DNA of 64,000 bases from Aquilaria yunnanensis. Lineage: Eukaryota; Streptophyta; Magnoliopsida; Malvales; Thymelaeaceae. Shown one piece after another: positions 23,632 through 34,343 of the stretch; positions within the stretch are counted from its first letter, which is position 1, and the number at the start of each line of letters is the position of its first letter. The notes under the pieces are model-generated. The model was given only the letters and a program-made list of their open reading frames with translations. It did not search any database and was not told where the DNA came from. The DNA is taken from the NCBI GenBank assembly GCA_039654915.1, contig CM077594.1, positions 71,852,393-71,916,392 on the forward strand, written 5' to 3'. Made by a program: the position numbers and the translations under genes.

Positions 23632-25046
23632 TGTTAGTGTTGTGCCCAAAGGCCAATCATGAGATGATTGTATTTTTGCACATTGAGTCATGATATTTTA
23701 TTAAGGCATTAATGCAGCAGTTACGTTTGTTATTTTGTTTCTGCGTAACTTAACAAACATTATTGTAACCCTAGAATAATGATATTCTTAAACGTCCCTG
23801 GTCTAGTATTATTGTGGAGCAGGTTGCAATAACACAAAATGATTAGCATATGTGGAGACTAATATGAGATATATAGTCTACCTATGGGTACAAGTTGGAG
23901 AACTTGTGTACTGGGCCGACCCACCATGAGAACACTACATGGATCGTTATATGAGTGTCATAAGTGATTCTCATAGTGATCATGGTATATGTAGTCCTTC
24001 GACCTAAGATCATCAAGGTTCCCTACATGTGAGTCACATACTTTGATACTTTCCTTTGTTGCTCGTAACTGAGTGAACTTGAAGGAGGTCATTGGGTATG
24101 TCACATATCATGCGGAGGGATTTGTATGATCAAGATGGGATTTGTCCCTCCTATGTAATGGGAGTGATATCTTCGGGCCCCTTTATAGGGTAAGACTTAG
24201 AAAAATGCATGGCCATGCTCGGATGAGTTGATATACGATATCAACGTCATCAGTTTAAGTTGGTCTACTTGGTAATCAAGAAACCAAAGATTGGGCTATA
24301 CGAGAGTGACACATTCCATGTCTCGTGCTTAGTCTTGATACCTTGGACAAAGAGACAATGGCATATATCGGTGATGATCATAAAGGTTTAGTTGAATCAT
24401 CGACAATCTTGTCACTTGGGTAGCAATGATGTGTTGCTAGACACCGCTCATTGCTTATGATCATAAATGTGATTTATGATCATTGCCAACGCGGTAAGAG
24501 CCTATTGGGTCGCACACATAGAGCTACTTGGATGATTAGAGTGCATGGGCTAATAATTTGGGTTTTGGTTTCACAATAATTTCGTATTAATAATGGGCCC
24601 AATAGTTGAGCCAATATTAAGCCCGAAATTAAAGCCTAATTGGATTAGGGCTTTGAAATCTATTAGGCCTGGAAGTTGAGTCTCACTATAAATACAACTT
24701 CTAGTGAGAAATTCGTAGGTCTCCTTGCCCCAGCCTCCCAAAAGGACAGCCGCACTCTTCTCTTGCAATTCCTTGGAAGACGCAAGCTAGCACTGCAAGC
24801 GCAAGAGAAACACATCTGCCGGGACGTGGTGGAAGAGTGGTGATTCCGAGACCCTCGTGTGGATACCATGAGAGCCTACACACGTCAACTGTTCAGGTTT
24901 TGTGATTCGACTCTACAGTTGAGTGAGAGATCTTAACCGAAAATTAGGTATGAAAATTTTTGAACACCCGGTTTACCCCGTTTCACTTGGATCCTGGAGG
25001 GTTTCGGTTAAATTCCACTGTGCTATTTGGCTCCCGAAACCCATCA
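23632..25046 (+). repeat. Solo copia LTR (copia 1 family) in gag of element B
   Basis: 1415 bp, from TGTTAGTGTTGTGCCC to CCCGAAACCCATCA, colinear with the LTRs of copia 1. CACCT occurs at 23627-23631 and 25047-25051, an exact 5-bp duplication. No internal region is present, so LTR-LTR recombination removed it. Carries the hairpin at 24457-24483 and a TATAAATA box. Confidence 0.95.
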
Positions 25047-25051
25047 CACCT

Positions 25052-25262
25052 TTGGTCCATCTATTGCGTCATTCCAGCCACAACAGAGCACTCAAAATCA
25101 CGTAGGAAGCTCATCGTGATCGTTAGAGGACATTCATCCTCAGGCAAAGAAGTCTCTATGGCATGTTGTTCGGTCGCCGGTTGATTCTTCGACCTAGATG
25201 GGGACTTCAAGAGTCCCTTATCCTTAGAACGCTGAGTCTCAATGACGACTACCTGAGACTGG
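25052..25262 (-). pseudogene. Gag N-terminal part of element B
   Basis: Homologous to 3041-2840 of A: VVVIETQRSKDKG compares with VAVVETRRSKDKG, and MSFLRDFECSVVAGMTQ with MSFLHDFQGSVVAEMTQ. It is separated from the rest of gag by the solo copia LTR. Confidence 0.78.
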
Positions 25263-25281
25263 TTTCCCATAGATGGCGCCA
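25263..25281 (-). other. Primer binding site of element B
   Basis: The minus strand reads TGGCGCCATCTATGGGAAA, two bases after the LTR end GGGCATCA at 25284. Confidence 0.78.
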
Positions 25282-26506
25282 AGTGATGCCCGACAGCATC
25301 CTCATTATATGACATGGTGCAGCTTGGAGCTGGACTTCCAGTATAAAGATGCCTGGAAAGAGACCTCTGGTGTGAAGGTACCTTTAAGAGGGACTTCTAG
25401 CAAGAATGTGGCTGCAAAACTTAGTAAAACAAAGGTTAGAGACTCCCCAGAGTGTGATTCCGGCAGAGGAGCCTCCAACGCTTAAGTGAGTATTTTAGAG
25501 AATGAAGGTAAGAAAGAGGGAACGGAGAGTAGAAGATATCTAGGGTTTTCTGTCTCTTATTTGTCGTTGTCCTTACCAGGGTTGTTCCCCAACTATTTAT
25601 AGGAGGGTGTTGGGGGAAGCCTGTTTGACACAGCCCGCTCAGATCATGACACATGTTCGGCTAGATGTTGTTAGTACCTTCTGTTAGTATTGTGCCCAAA
25701 AAGCCAATCATGAGATGATTGTATTTTTGCACATTGAGTCATGATATTTTATTGAGGCATTAATCCAGCAATTTTGTTTGTTGTTTTGTTTCTGCGTAAC
25801 GTAATAAACATAATTGTAACCCTAGAATAATGATATTCTTAAACGTCCCTAGTCTAGTATTATTGTGGAGCGGGTTGCAATAATACATAATGACTAGCAT
25901 ATATGGAGACTAATATGAGATATGTAGTCTACATATGGGTACAAGTTGGAGAACTTGTGTACTGGACCGACCCACCATGAGAACACTTCATGGATCGTTA
26001 TATGAGTGTCATAAGTGATTCTCATAGTGATCATGGTATATGTAGTCCTTCGACCTAAGATCAGCAAGGTTCTCTACATGTGAGTCACATACTTTGATAC
26101 TTTCCTTTGTTGCTCGTAACTGAGTGAACTTGAAGGAGGTCATTGGGTATGTCACATATCATGCGGAGGGATTTGTATGATCAATATGGGATTTGTCCCT
26201 CCTATGTAACGGGAGTGATATCTTTGGGCCCCTTGATAGAGTGAGACTTAGAAAATGCATGGCCATGCTCCGATGAGTTGATATATGATATCAATGTCGT
26301 CAGTTTAAGTTGGTCTACTCGGTAATCAAGAAACCAAAGATTGGGCTATACGAGAGTGACACATTCCATGTCTCGTGCTTAGTCTTGATATCTTGGACAA
26401 AGGGACAATGGCATATATCGGTGATGATCATAAAGGTTTAGTCGATTCACCGACAATCTTGTCACTTGGGTAGCAATGATGTGTTGCTAGACACCGCTCA
26501 TTGCTT

Positions 26507-26533
26507 ATGATCATAAATGTGATTTATGATCAT
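26507..26533 (+). promoter_or_regulatory. Perfect inverted repeat in copia U3
   Basis: Arms ATGATCATAAAT and ATTTATGATCAT with a GTG spacer, about 205 bp upstream of the TATA box. The same structure occurs at 24457, 33273, 43070, 48006 and 54599. It could be a protein-binding site or a structure near the 3' end of the element RNA. Function is inferred. Confidence 0.7.
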
Positions 26534-26736
26534 TGCCAACATGGCAAGAGCCTATTGGGTCGCACACATAGAGCTATTTGGATCATTAGAGTGCATGGGC
26601 TAATTGTTTGGGTTATGGTTTCACTTTAATTTCGTATTAATAATGGGCCAAGGAGTTGAGCCATTATTAAGCCCGAAATTAAATCCTAATTGGATTAGGG
26701 CTTTGAAACCCATTAGGCCTGGAAGTTGAGTCTCAC

Positions 26737-26744
26737 TATAAATA
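26737..26744 (+). promoter_or_regulatory. TATA box of copia 1 5' LTR
   Basis: TATAAATA in the context TCTCACTATAAATACAACTT. It is conserved in all copia LTR copies here (33503-33510 in the 3' LTR). Transcription of the element RNA should begin about 25-35 bp downstream. Confidence 0.65.
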
Positions 26745-27098
26745 CAACTTTTAAGTGAGAAATTCGCAGGTCTCCTTGCCCTAGCCTCCCAAAAGGACAG
26801 CCACACTCTTCTCTTGCAATTCCTTGGAGGACACAAGCTAGCACTGCGAGCGCAAGAGAAACGCATCTGCCGGGACGTGGTGGAAGCGTGGTGATCCCGA
26901 GAGGCTCGTGTGGATACCATAGAGAGCCTGAACACGTCAACTGTTCAGGTTTTGTGATTCGACTCTACAGTTGAGTGAGAGATCTCAACCGAAAATTAGG
27001 TATGAAATTTTCGAACACCTGGTTTACCCCGTTTCACTTGGATCCTGGAGGGTTTCGGTTAAATTCCGCTGCGCTGTTTGGCTCCCGAAACCCAACAG

Positions 27099-27110
27099 TG
27101 GTATCAGAGC
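27099..27110 (+). other. Primer binding site of copia 1
   Basis: TGGTATCAGAGC, complementary to the 3' end of initiator methionine tRNA, one base after the LTR end. This is the usual primer of plant copia elements. Confidence 0.93.
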
Positions 27111-28481
27111 TACTGGTGAAACCCTAAATCGGGATTGAGTGTTGAATCGCATGATCGCTATGTCTTCGATTGGTTTTCGGCCATGATTAATTAGATTGAT
27201 TCATGATGCATGAAACCGGAATTCGTAATGAACATATGAGATATATGAAGAAACGACACAAATTGGTTAATGAGATTAACCGAAATTGATAGGTATGAGA
27301 TACCTATATGGATTAGGATTGTTGCAATAGTTGCAAAAACCCTAGGTTTGTTCGGATTCGGCCTGTTCGGGCACCGAAAGTAAGGTATTTTTGGTGGCTC
27401 GAATGGAACCACCGCCCGCTGACCGGCCAGCGGGACCGCCGTATGTGAAGCGCCACATAAATAAAACCTGGTTAATCAACACGCGAAAATTGGCATGCAT
27501 CTTTGTTGAATGAGATTTGACATGATATGCTGATTAGTGTTTGAAGCATGGTGCATGGTTATAGCCCTTGATTGGTTGTACTTGTAAATACGGCCTGCGA
27601 GTCGTGCCTTTTCTTATCACTCTCATTGTACATTCTCTTCTCACCTTACTCCCCTTGAATGTAACTCGAGGTTTCTATTATTGATGTAATGGTGCATTAT
27701 GGGTTCGTCCAAGGTGGTATGTCCAAGGAGGTGACAAAAAAAGGGCAACCAAGAAAGGAAGAGAAGGAGCTTGTGAAGACTCTTTTCTTTTCTTAGGCTT
27801 TTATGATATTCTCATTGGCTTGAGAATATCGCATAGTTTGGGCTATAACCATGTCACGTTTATTTCTTGTAAGCATGAGATGCATGTTTTATATTTGTAT
27901 GTGATGCATGTATAAAACAACCGGAGATAACAAATTGGTGAGATCAAAAGATAAAAGCCCTCAAACAAATATTAAGTCATTAAATGTGATGCCTTCCAAA
28001 TGTTGGCACTCGTCAAGACTTTGATCAACATTAGGTGGGTTTGCCAAAGCAAAGCACCTATGTTCATCTTGGTAAGGCGCGATGGGATAATAGTGATATC
28101 CAAACTGCTAACTTTGGGTTCGACTTAACTAAGTCACCCTAATAGGATTAGGGACTTAGAGGCATAGAGTTGGGCTTAAGTTCATGAGATGAGCTTGGAC
28201 AAGTGTTGTTCACCCAACTATCCAAGAGTTGCATAAGATGCAATTGGCAATGAGTTGCCTACCTAAATAGCTGTAACTTGAGAGAAAAGCCAAAGCTGAC
28301 TCAGGTTGTGGTCAAATGTGGATCTTGGCCCGCTAGAATACCTTAGCGCCGAGGTGTTCCGAAATAATACCGAGGGTTATTATTTTGAGGAAAGTAGTGG
28401 GAGTATCGTTTAATAAAAGTCCTTATTAAATGAATTAAAATACATGACTCTTACACTGCATATTTACTGTTGTAGATAACC
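27111..28481 (+). other. Untranslated leader of copia 1
   Basis: About 1.37 kb between primer site and gag start, unusually long. It contains pyrimidine-rich and AT-rich stretches and short chance frames. Copia 2 has a colinear leader (52831-53910), so it is a family trait. Packaging signals would be expected here, but I cannot point to one. Confidence 0.7.
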
Positions 28482-31400
28482 ATGGCACAAAACACATCGA
28501 CACTTTCGTTGCGATCGATCCTTGAGAAGGAAAAACTGAATGGGACCAACTTTCTCAAATGGTACCGAAACTTGAGGATAGTCCTCAAACAAGAGAGAAA
28601 GGCTTATGTCCTAGAGCAGCCCATTCCGAATGAGCCTGCTGCCACTGCTCGAAGAGCTGAAAGGGATGCTCACAAGAGGCATTCTGATGATGCTTTGGAT
28701 GTTGTATGCCTCATGCTTATTACCGTGGAATCTGAGCTTCAGAAGCAACATGAGAACATGGGGGCGTTCGATATGATCGAACATCTCAAAATGCTTTTCC
28801 AAGAGCAAGCTAGGCATGAGAGGTTTGAGACCTCTAAGGCATTGTTTCAGTGCAAGATGTCTGAGGGAAGTCCCGTGGGTCCTCATGTGCTCAAGATGAT
28901 TGGGTACATTGAGAATCTTGAGAGTTTGGGATTTGCTCTTCAGAAAGAGTTGGCTATTGATGTAGTCTTGCAATCGTTGCCTGAAAGCTACAGTCAATTC
29001 GTCATGAACTATAACATGAACGACCTTGACAAGTCCCTCCCTGAATTGCTCAACATGTTGAGAACTGCTGACCAAAACCTTAAGAAGGCTAAGCCCATTT
29101 TGATGGTTCAAAAGGGCAAGGGAAAGGGAAAAGCCAACAAGAAGAAGGATAAAGCTAATGGAAAGTCCAATGCTAGTTCTTCTTCAGCTGCACTGAAACC
29201 AAAGGGTGGTGTGGCAAAGGAAGGGGAGTCCTTCCATTGTAAGCAACCTGGACACTGGAAGCGCAACTGCAAGCTCTATCTTGAAGAACTTGCTAAGGAA
29301 AAGGGAAGTAAGACTTCCACTTCAGGTATTTTTGTTATAGAGGCTAACTTTTCTACTTCCTCATCTTGGGTATTGGATACTGGATGTGGATCTCACATTT
29401 GTGCAAATGTGCAGGATCTAAGTAGAAGTAGAAGATTGGCCCGAGGTGAAGTGGACCTACGTGTTGGAAATGGAGCAAGGGTTGCTGCCTTAGCCGTAGG
29501 GACTTATGTTCTCACTTTACCTAGTGGATTAGTTTTAGAATTAGACAACTGCTACTTTGTGCCTACTATTAGTAGAAATTTGATTTCTGTTTCTTGTTTG
29601 GACAAGAAAGGTTTTTCATTTATAATAAAGGACAAATGTTGTTCTATTTATTTGAATGAAATCTTTTATGGTAGTGCTCAACTTAACAATGGGTTGTATG
29701 TTCTAGACCTTGAAGATCCAATCTATAATGTGAATACCAAGAAGGTCAGATTAAATGATTCAAACTTGACCTATCTCTGGCACTGTCGCTTGGGCCATAT
29801 AAATGAGACCCGCATATCCAAGCTCCATAGGGATGGACTCTTGGACTCATTTGATTTTGAATCATATGAGACATGTGAGTCATGTTTGTTGGGCAAGATG
29901 ACCAAAGCCCCATTCACAGGGCAAAGTGAAAGGGCTAATGACTTACTAGGACTCATACATAGTGATGTATGTGGCCCTATGTCTACACAAGCTAGAGGAG
30001 GTTCCCAATACTTCATTACTTTCACTGATGACTTCAGCAGATATGGCTATGTGTATCTTATGAGACACAAGTCAGAATCCTTTGAAAAGTTCAAAGAATT
30101 CAAGAATGAAGTAGAGAATCAACTCGGGAAGAGTATCAAAGTGCTTCGATCAGATCGAGGTGGAGAGTACTTGGATCGAGAATTCCTTGACTATCTGAAG
30201 GAGTGTGGTATAGTATCACAACTCACTCCACCAGGTACACCTCAATGGAATGGTGTTTCTGAAAGGAGAAATCGAACTCTGTTAGACATGGTTCGCTCCA
30301 TGATGAGTCAAGCTGACCTTCCAAACTCCTTTTGGGGACATGCTCTAGAGACAGCCGCTTTTACACTAAACCGAGTTCCATCTAAATCGGTTCAAAAGAC
30401 ACCATATGAGATATGGAGTGGGAGGCGTCCCAATTTGTCTTTTATGAAGATTTGGGGCTGTGATGCTTATGTAAAACGTCAATCCTATAACAAACTAGGG
30501 CCCAAATCTCAAAAATGTCTTTTTGTTGGGTATCCCAAAGAAACAAAGGGTTACTATTTCTACAATCCCTCTGAGCAAAAAGTGTTTGTTGCTCGAACTG
30601 GTGTCTTTTTGGAGAAAGAGTTTATCTCTAAAGGAACTAGTGGGAGGAAAGTAGAACTTGAAGAAATTCAAGAACAACAAGGAGACATCGAACCTGAAAT
30701 GGAACCTGAACAGACACCACAAGATGTTGTGGTTCAAGAGTCTGTTCCTGTAGCACAAAGCCCACGTAGGACTGGTAGGATTCGGCGTGAGCCCAAGAGA
30801 TATGGATTTCTCGTGACTCACACCGGTGATGTGATGCTCATGGATCAAGATGAGCCCACAACCTACCAACAAGCTATGTCGGGGCCTGACTCTGAGAAGT
30901 GGCTAATGGCCATGAAATCTGAGATGGAATCCATGTATGAAAACCAAGTATGGACTTTGGTTGACCCACCTGAAGGGGTAAAACCCATAGGGTGCAAATG
31001 GGTTTTCAAGAAGAAAACTGACATGGATGGTAATGTGATTACCTTTAAGGGACGATTGGTCGCAAAAGGTTTCAAGCAAATTCATGGTATTGACTATGAT
31101 GAAACTTTTTCACCAGTTGCTATGCTTAAATCCATTCGAATTTTGTTTGCCATTGCTGCACACTATGATTATGAGATATGGCAAATGGATGTCAAAACTG
31201 CATTCCTAAATGGAAAGCTACTTGAGGATGTGTACATGACACAACCTGAGGGTTTTGTCACTCCTGGGAATGCCAATAAAGTGTGCAAATTGCAAAGGTC
31301 CATTTATGGACTGAAGCAAGCTTCTCGAAGTTGGAATCTTCGTTTTGATGATGCAATCAAAGAGTTTGGTTTTATCAAAAATGAAGATGAACCTTGTGTC

Positions 31401-32453
31401 TACAAGAAGGTTAGTGGGAGCGCTATTGTCTTCTTGGTGTTGTATGTAGATGACATACTACTCATCGGGAATGACATTCCTGAGCTACAGTCTGTGAAGA
31501 CTTGGCTAAAGAAATGTTTCTCTATGAAGGACTTGGGTGAAGCAGCCTATGTGTTAGGCATTAGGATCTATAGAGATAGATCTAGAAAGCTTCTTGGCCT
31601 AAGTCAAAGTACATATATTGACAAGGTGCTAAAGAGGTTTAGCATGCAAGATTCCAAGAAAGGATTCTTGCCATTGTCACATGATATCACTCTTTCTAGA
31701 TCTCAGTGTCCTGGTACAACCGAGGAGAGAGAGCGCATGAGTAAGATTCCATATGCCTCAGCAATTGGATCTATCATGTATGCCATGATATGTACTCGTC
31801 CCGATGTCTCATATGCTTTGAGCATGACGAGTAGGTACCAATCGAACCCCGGTGAAAGTCACTGGACAGCTGTTAAGAACATCCTTAAGTACTTACGAAG
31901 GACTAAGGATGCATTCTTGGTCTTTGGAGGTGAAGATGAGCTCGTTGTAAGGGGTTACACCGATGCAAGCTTCCAATCAGATAAGGATGATTTTAGATCG
32001 CAATCTGGTTATGTGTTTTGTATTGGTGGTGGTGCTGTAAGATGGAAGAGTTCAAAGCAAGAGACAGTAGCTGACTCTCCAACAGAATCTGAGTACATTG
32101 CCGCCTCTGATGCTGCGAAGGAGGCAGTTTCGATCAAGAAGTTCATCACTGAACTTGGAGTGGTTCCAAGCATTGTTGACCCGATAGAGCTCTATTGTGA
32201 CAACAATGGAGCAATCGCACAGGCTAAGGAACCTCGATCTCACCAGCGATCCAAACACATACTTCGACGCTATCATCTCATCAGGGAGATCATCGAGAGG
32301 GGTGATGTAAGGATATGCAGGACTTCGACAGACAGCAACATTGCTGATCCACTGACAAAGCCCCTTACGCAGCAGAAGCATGATAGCCATTCTAGGTCCA
32401 TCGGTATTAGATACATGGATGATTGGCTTTTAGTGCAAGTGGGAGATTGTTAG
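28482..32453 (+). CDS. Copia 1 gag-pol polyprotein, 1323 aa, uninterrupted
   Basis: A single frame from ATG 28482 (start supported by the same MAQNTSTLSLRS start in copia 2) to TAG 32451. Gag occupies roughly residues 1-290. The zinc knuckle at 250-263 reads SFHCKQPGHWKRNC, so the first of its CCHC ligands is Ser; copia 2 has Cys there. Protease is at DTG 299-301. Integrase has HHCC (H434, H439, C465, C468) and D495-D558-E594 with the classical 35-residue spacing. RT has D903 (MDVKTAFLNG) and YVDD 988-991. RNase H has D1161, E1202 or E1204 and D1240, but a Trp of the EAVWIKKF motif is Ser. The stop codon lies in the first six bases of the 3' LTR. Catalytic residues look intact; the knuckle change probably harms RNA packaging. 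Confidence 0.95.
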   Translation: MAQNTSTLSLRSILEKEKLNGTNFLKWYRNLRIVLKQERKAYVLEQPIPNEPAATARRAERDAHKRHSDDALDVVCLMLITVESELQKQHENMGAFDMIEHLKMLFQEQARHERFETSKALFQCKMSEGSPVGPHVLKMIGYIENLESLGFALQKELAIDVVLQSLPESYSQFVMNYNMNDLDKSLPELLNMLRTADQNLKKAKPILMVQKGKGKGKANKKKDKANGKSNASSSSAALKPKGGVAKEGESFHCKQPGHWKRNCKLYLEELAKEKGSKTSTSGIFVIEANFSTSSSWVLDTGCGSHICANVQDLSRSRRLARGEVDLRVGNGARVAALAVGTYVLTLPSGLVLELDNCYFVPTISRNLISVSCLDKKGFSFIIKDKCCSIYLNEIFYGSAQLNNGLYVLDLEDPIYNVNTKKVRLNDSNLTYLWHCRLGHINETRISKLHRDGLLDSFDFESYETCESCLLGKMTKAPFTGQSERANDLLGLIHSDVCGPMSTQARGGSQYFITFTDDFSRYGYVYLMRHKSESFEKFKEFKNEVENQLGKSIKVLRSDRGGEYLDREFLDYLKECGIVSQLTPPGTPQWNGVSERRNRTLLDMVRSMMSQADLPNSFWGHALETAAFTLNRVPSKSVQKTPYEIWSGRRPNLSFMKIWGCDAYVKRQSYNKLGPKSQKCLFVGYPKETKGYYFYNPSEQKVFVARTGVFLEKEFISKGTSGRKVELEEIQEQQGDIEPEMEPEQTPQDVVVQESVPVAQSPRRTGRIRREPKRYGFLVTHTGDVMLMDQDEPTTYQQAMSGPDSEKWLMAMKSEMESMYENQVWTLVDPPEGVKPIGCKWVFKKKTDMDGNVITFKGRLVAKGFKQIHGIDYDETFSPVAMLKSIRILFAIAAHYDYEIWQMDVKTAFLNGKLLEDVYMTQPEGFVTPGNANKVCKLQRSIYGLKQASRSWNLRFDDAIKEFGFIKNEDEPCVYKKVSGSAIVFLVLYVDDILLIGNDIPELQSVKTWLKKCFSMKDLGEAAYVLGIRIYRDRSRKLLGLSQSTYIDKVLKRFSMQDSKKGFLPLSHDITLSRSQCPGTTEERERMSKIPYASAIGSIMYAMICTRPDVSYALSMTSRYQSNPGESHWTAVKNILKYLRRTKDAFLVFGGEDELVVRGYTDASFQSDKDDFRSQSGYVFCIGGGAVRWKSSKQETVADSPTESEYIAASDAAKEAVSIKKFITELGVVPSIVDPIELYCDNNGAIAQAKEPRSHQRSKHILRRYHLIREIIERGDVRICRTSTDSNIADPLTKPLTQQKHDSHSRSIGIRYMDDWLLVQVGDC
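32437..32447 (+). other. Polypurine tract of copia 1
   Basis: AAGTGGGAGAT directly before the 3' LTR, the typical copia plus-strand primer. It overlaps the final codons of pol. Confidence 0.88.
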
Positions 32454-33863
32454 TATTGTGCCCAAAAAGCCAATCATGAGATGATTGTATTTTTGCACAT
32501 TGAGTCATGATATTTTATTGAGGCATTAATCCAGCAATTTTGTTTGTTGTTTTGTTTCTGCGTAACGTAATAAACATAATTGTAACCCTAGAATAATGAT
32601 ATTCTTAAACGTCCCTAGTCTAGTATTATTGTGGAGCGGGTTGCAATAATACATAATGACTAGCATATGTGGAGACTAACATGAGATATGTAGTCTACAT
32701 ATGGGTACAAGTTGGAGAACTTGTGTACTGGACCGACCCACCATGAGAACACTTCATGGATCGTTATATGAGTGTCATAAGTGATTCTCATAGTGATCAT
32801 GGTATATGTAGTCCTTCGACCTAAGATCAGCAAGGTTCTCTACATGTGAGTCACATACTTTGATACTTTCCTTTGTTGCTCGTAACTGAGTGAACTTGAA
32901 GGAGGTCATTGGGTATGTCACATATCATGCGGAGGGATTTGTATGATCAATATGGGATTTGTCCCTCCTATGTAACGGGAGTGATATCTTTGGGCCCCTT
33001 GATAGAGTGAGACTTAGAAAATGCATGGCCATGCTCCGATGAGTTGATATATGATATCAATGTCGTCAGTTTAAGTTGGTCTACTCGGTAATCAAGAAAC
33101 CAAAGATTGGGCTATATGAGAGTGACACATTCCATGTCTCGTGCTTAGTCTTGATATCTTGGACAAAGGGACAATGGCATATATCGGTGATGATCATAAA
33201 GGTTTAGTCGATTCACCGATAATCTTGTCACTTGGGTAGCAATGATGTGTTGCTAGACACCGCTCATTGCTTATGATCATAAATGTGATTTATGATCATT
33301 GCCAACATGGCAAGAGCCTATTGGGTCGCACACATATAACTATTTGGATCATTAAAGTGCATGGGCTAATTGTTTGGGTTATGGTTTCACTTTAATTTCG
33401 TATTAATAATGGGCCAAGGAGTTGAGCCATTATTAAGCCCGAAATTAAATCCTAATTGGATTAGGGCTTTGAAACCCATTAGGCCTGGAAGTTGAGTCTC
33501 ACTATAAATACAACTTTTAAGTGAGAAATTCGCAGGTCTCCTTGCCCTAGCCTCCCAAAAGGACAGCCACACTCTTCTCTTGCAATTCCTTGGAGGACGC
33601 AAGCTAGCACTGCGAGCGCAAGAGAAACGCATCTGCCGGGACGTGGTGGAAGTGTGGTGATCCCGAGAGGCTCGTGTGGATACCATAGAGAGCCTGAACA
33701 CGTCAACTGTTCAGGTTTTGTGATTCGACTCTACAGTTGAGTGAGAGATCTTAACCGAAAATTAGGTATGAAATTTTCGAACACCTGGTTTACCCCGTTT
33801 CACTTGGATCCTGGAGGGTTTCGGTTAAATTCCGCTGCGCTGTTTGGCTCCCGAAACCCAACA
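32448..33863 (+). repeat. 3' LTR of copia 1
   Basis: 1416 bp, TGTTAGTATTG..CCCAACA, followed by CCTTC. About ten substitutions and no length change compared with the 5' LTR. Confidence 0.96.
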
Positions 33864-34343
33864 CCTTCGGGGATGGGGATCTCTAGATGGCCAAAGGCTG
33901 TTCTGGCCATAAGTCAGAGCCGTGGAAGGCCTGTGTGTCAAGGGTGTGTGTGAGGTCTCTCTGTCAGCGGATCCTAACTGTCTTTGTCTCATCTGGGTGA
34001 GAACTCCTTCGGTGATGGGCCATTTTGGGGGGGTAATACCCCTTCAGTAGACGGGTCTGCTTCGGTCCAGTTTTTGCTCTCAAGGGCCATAGAGAGAGGC
34101 TCCTCGGCTAGGTGGAGGACCTTTGGTGAATGCTATATTCTGCCGAGGATGGGGAGATGGCCTCCCGAGGTCGGCAAATCACTTGACAGAGGATGGCGCA
34201 ATATGTCCTTCCAAGGGTGGTAGTGTTATCAGCCGAGGGTGGTGAGGATCCATTTTCCCAAGGTTGGTCAGATGTACGTCTGAGGATGGTACTTGTTAGT
34301 CATCCTTAGAAGCTATCCATGTGTGGTAACCATTTGGCTATCA

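Larger units (their letters stand above)
25682..27097 (+). repeat. 5' LTR of copia 1
   Basis: 1416 bp, TGTTAGTATTG..CCCAACA. The TATA box at 26737-26744 puts U3 at about 1.08 kb. A perfect hairpin lies in U3 (26507-26533). Reading frames within it, on either strand, are conserved among copies only because the LTR itself is. Confidence 0.96.
25682..33863 (+). mobile_element. Copia 1: full-length, young Ty1/copia retrotransposon
   Basis: 8182 bp with two 1416-bp LTRs and CCTTC on both sides (25677-25681, 33864-33868). It has an initiator-Met-type primer site, a leader, one uninterrupted gag-pol frame and a purine tract. I see about ten single-base differences between the LTRs over 1416 bp, the lowest divergence in the window. 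The protein order protease-integrase-RT-RNase H is that of Ty1/copia. It looks closest to the Tork/TAR/Angela group, but I cannot place it firmly. Confidence 0.96.
3813..34343 (-). mobile_element. Element B: Tat-lineage Ty3/gypsy retrotransposon, heavily nested
   Basis: Read from right to left it has a 5' LTR (34343-25284, split by copia 1), a primer site (25281), gag (split by a solo copia LTR), protease, RT, RNase H, second RNase H and integrase (down to about 18430). Element G follows as an insert, then an antisense extra gene (9231-3813, split by a 3-kb solo LTR), where A has inserted. The 3' LTR should lie left of the window. The right flank is a chromovirus fragment (F), giving a predicted TSD of CCCTT (34344-34348). 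Gag-pol has many stops and frameshifts, so B is old and dead. Confidence 0.88.
25284..34343 (-). repeat. 5' LTR of element B, split by copia 1
   Basis: Two parts, 34343-33869 and 25681-25284, total 873 bp once copia 1 and one CCTTC copy are removed. That is close to the 877 bp of G. It begins TGATAGCCAAATGG at 34343. Its U3 (about 34030-34320) has spaced CCGAGG(A/G)TGG repeats like those in the LTR of D. The former G-box reads ACATGTGTC here, losing the CACGTG core. Confidence 0.88.

Noticed and set aside
1..34343. Elements A and B as a tandem LTR-internal-LTR-internal-LTR array sharing the LTR at 3063-3812
   Set aside because: B's antisense gene is cut mid-codon region at 3813 and B's purine tract plus about 650 bp are absent there, so this LTR is not B's own 3' LTR. 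Simple insertion of A into B explains it.
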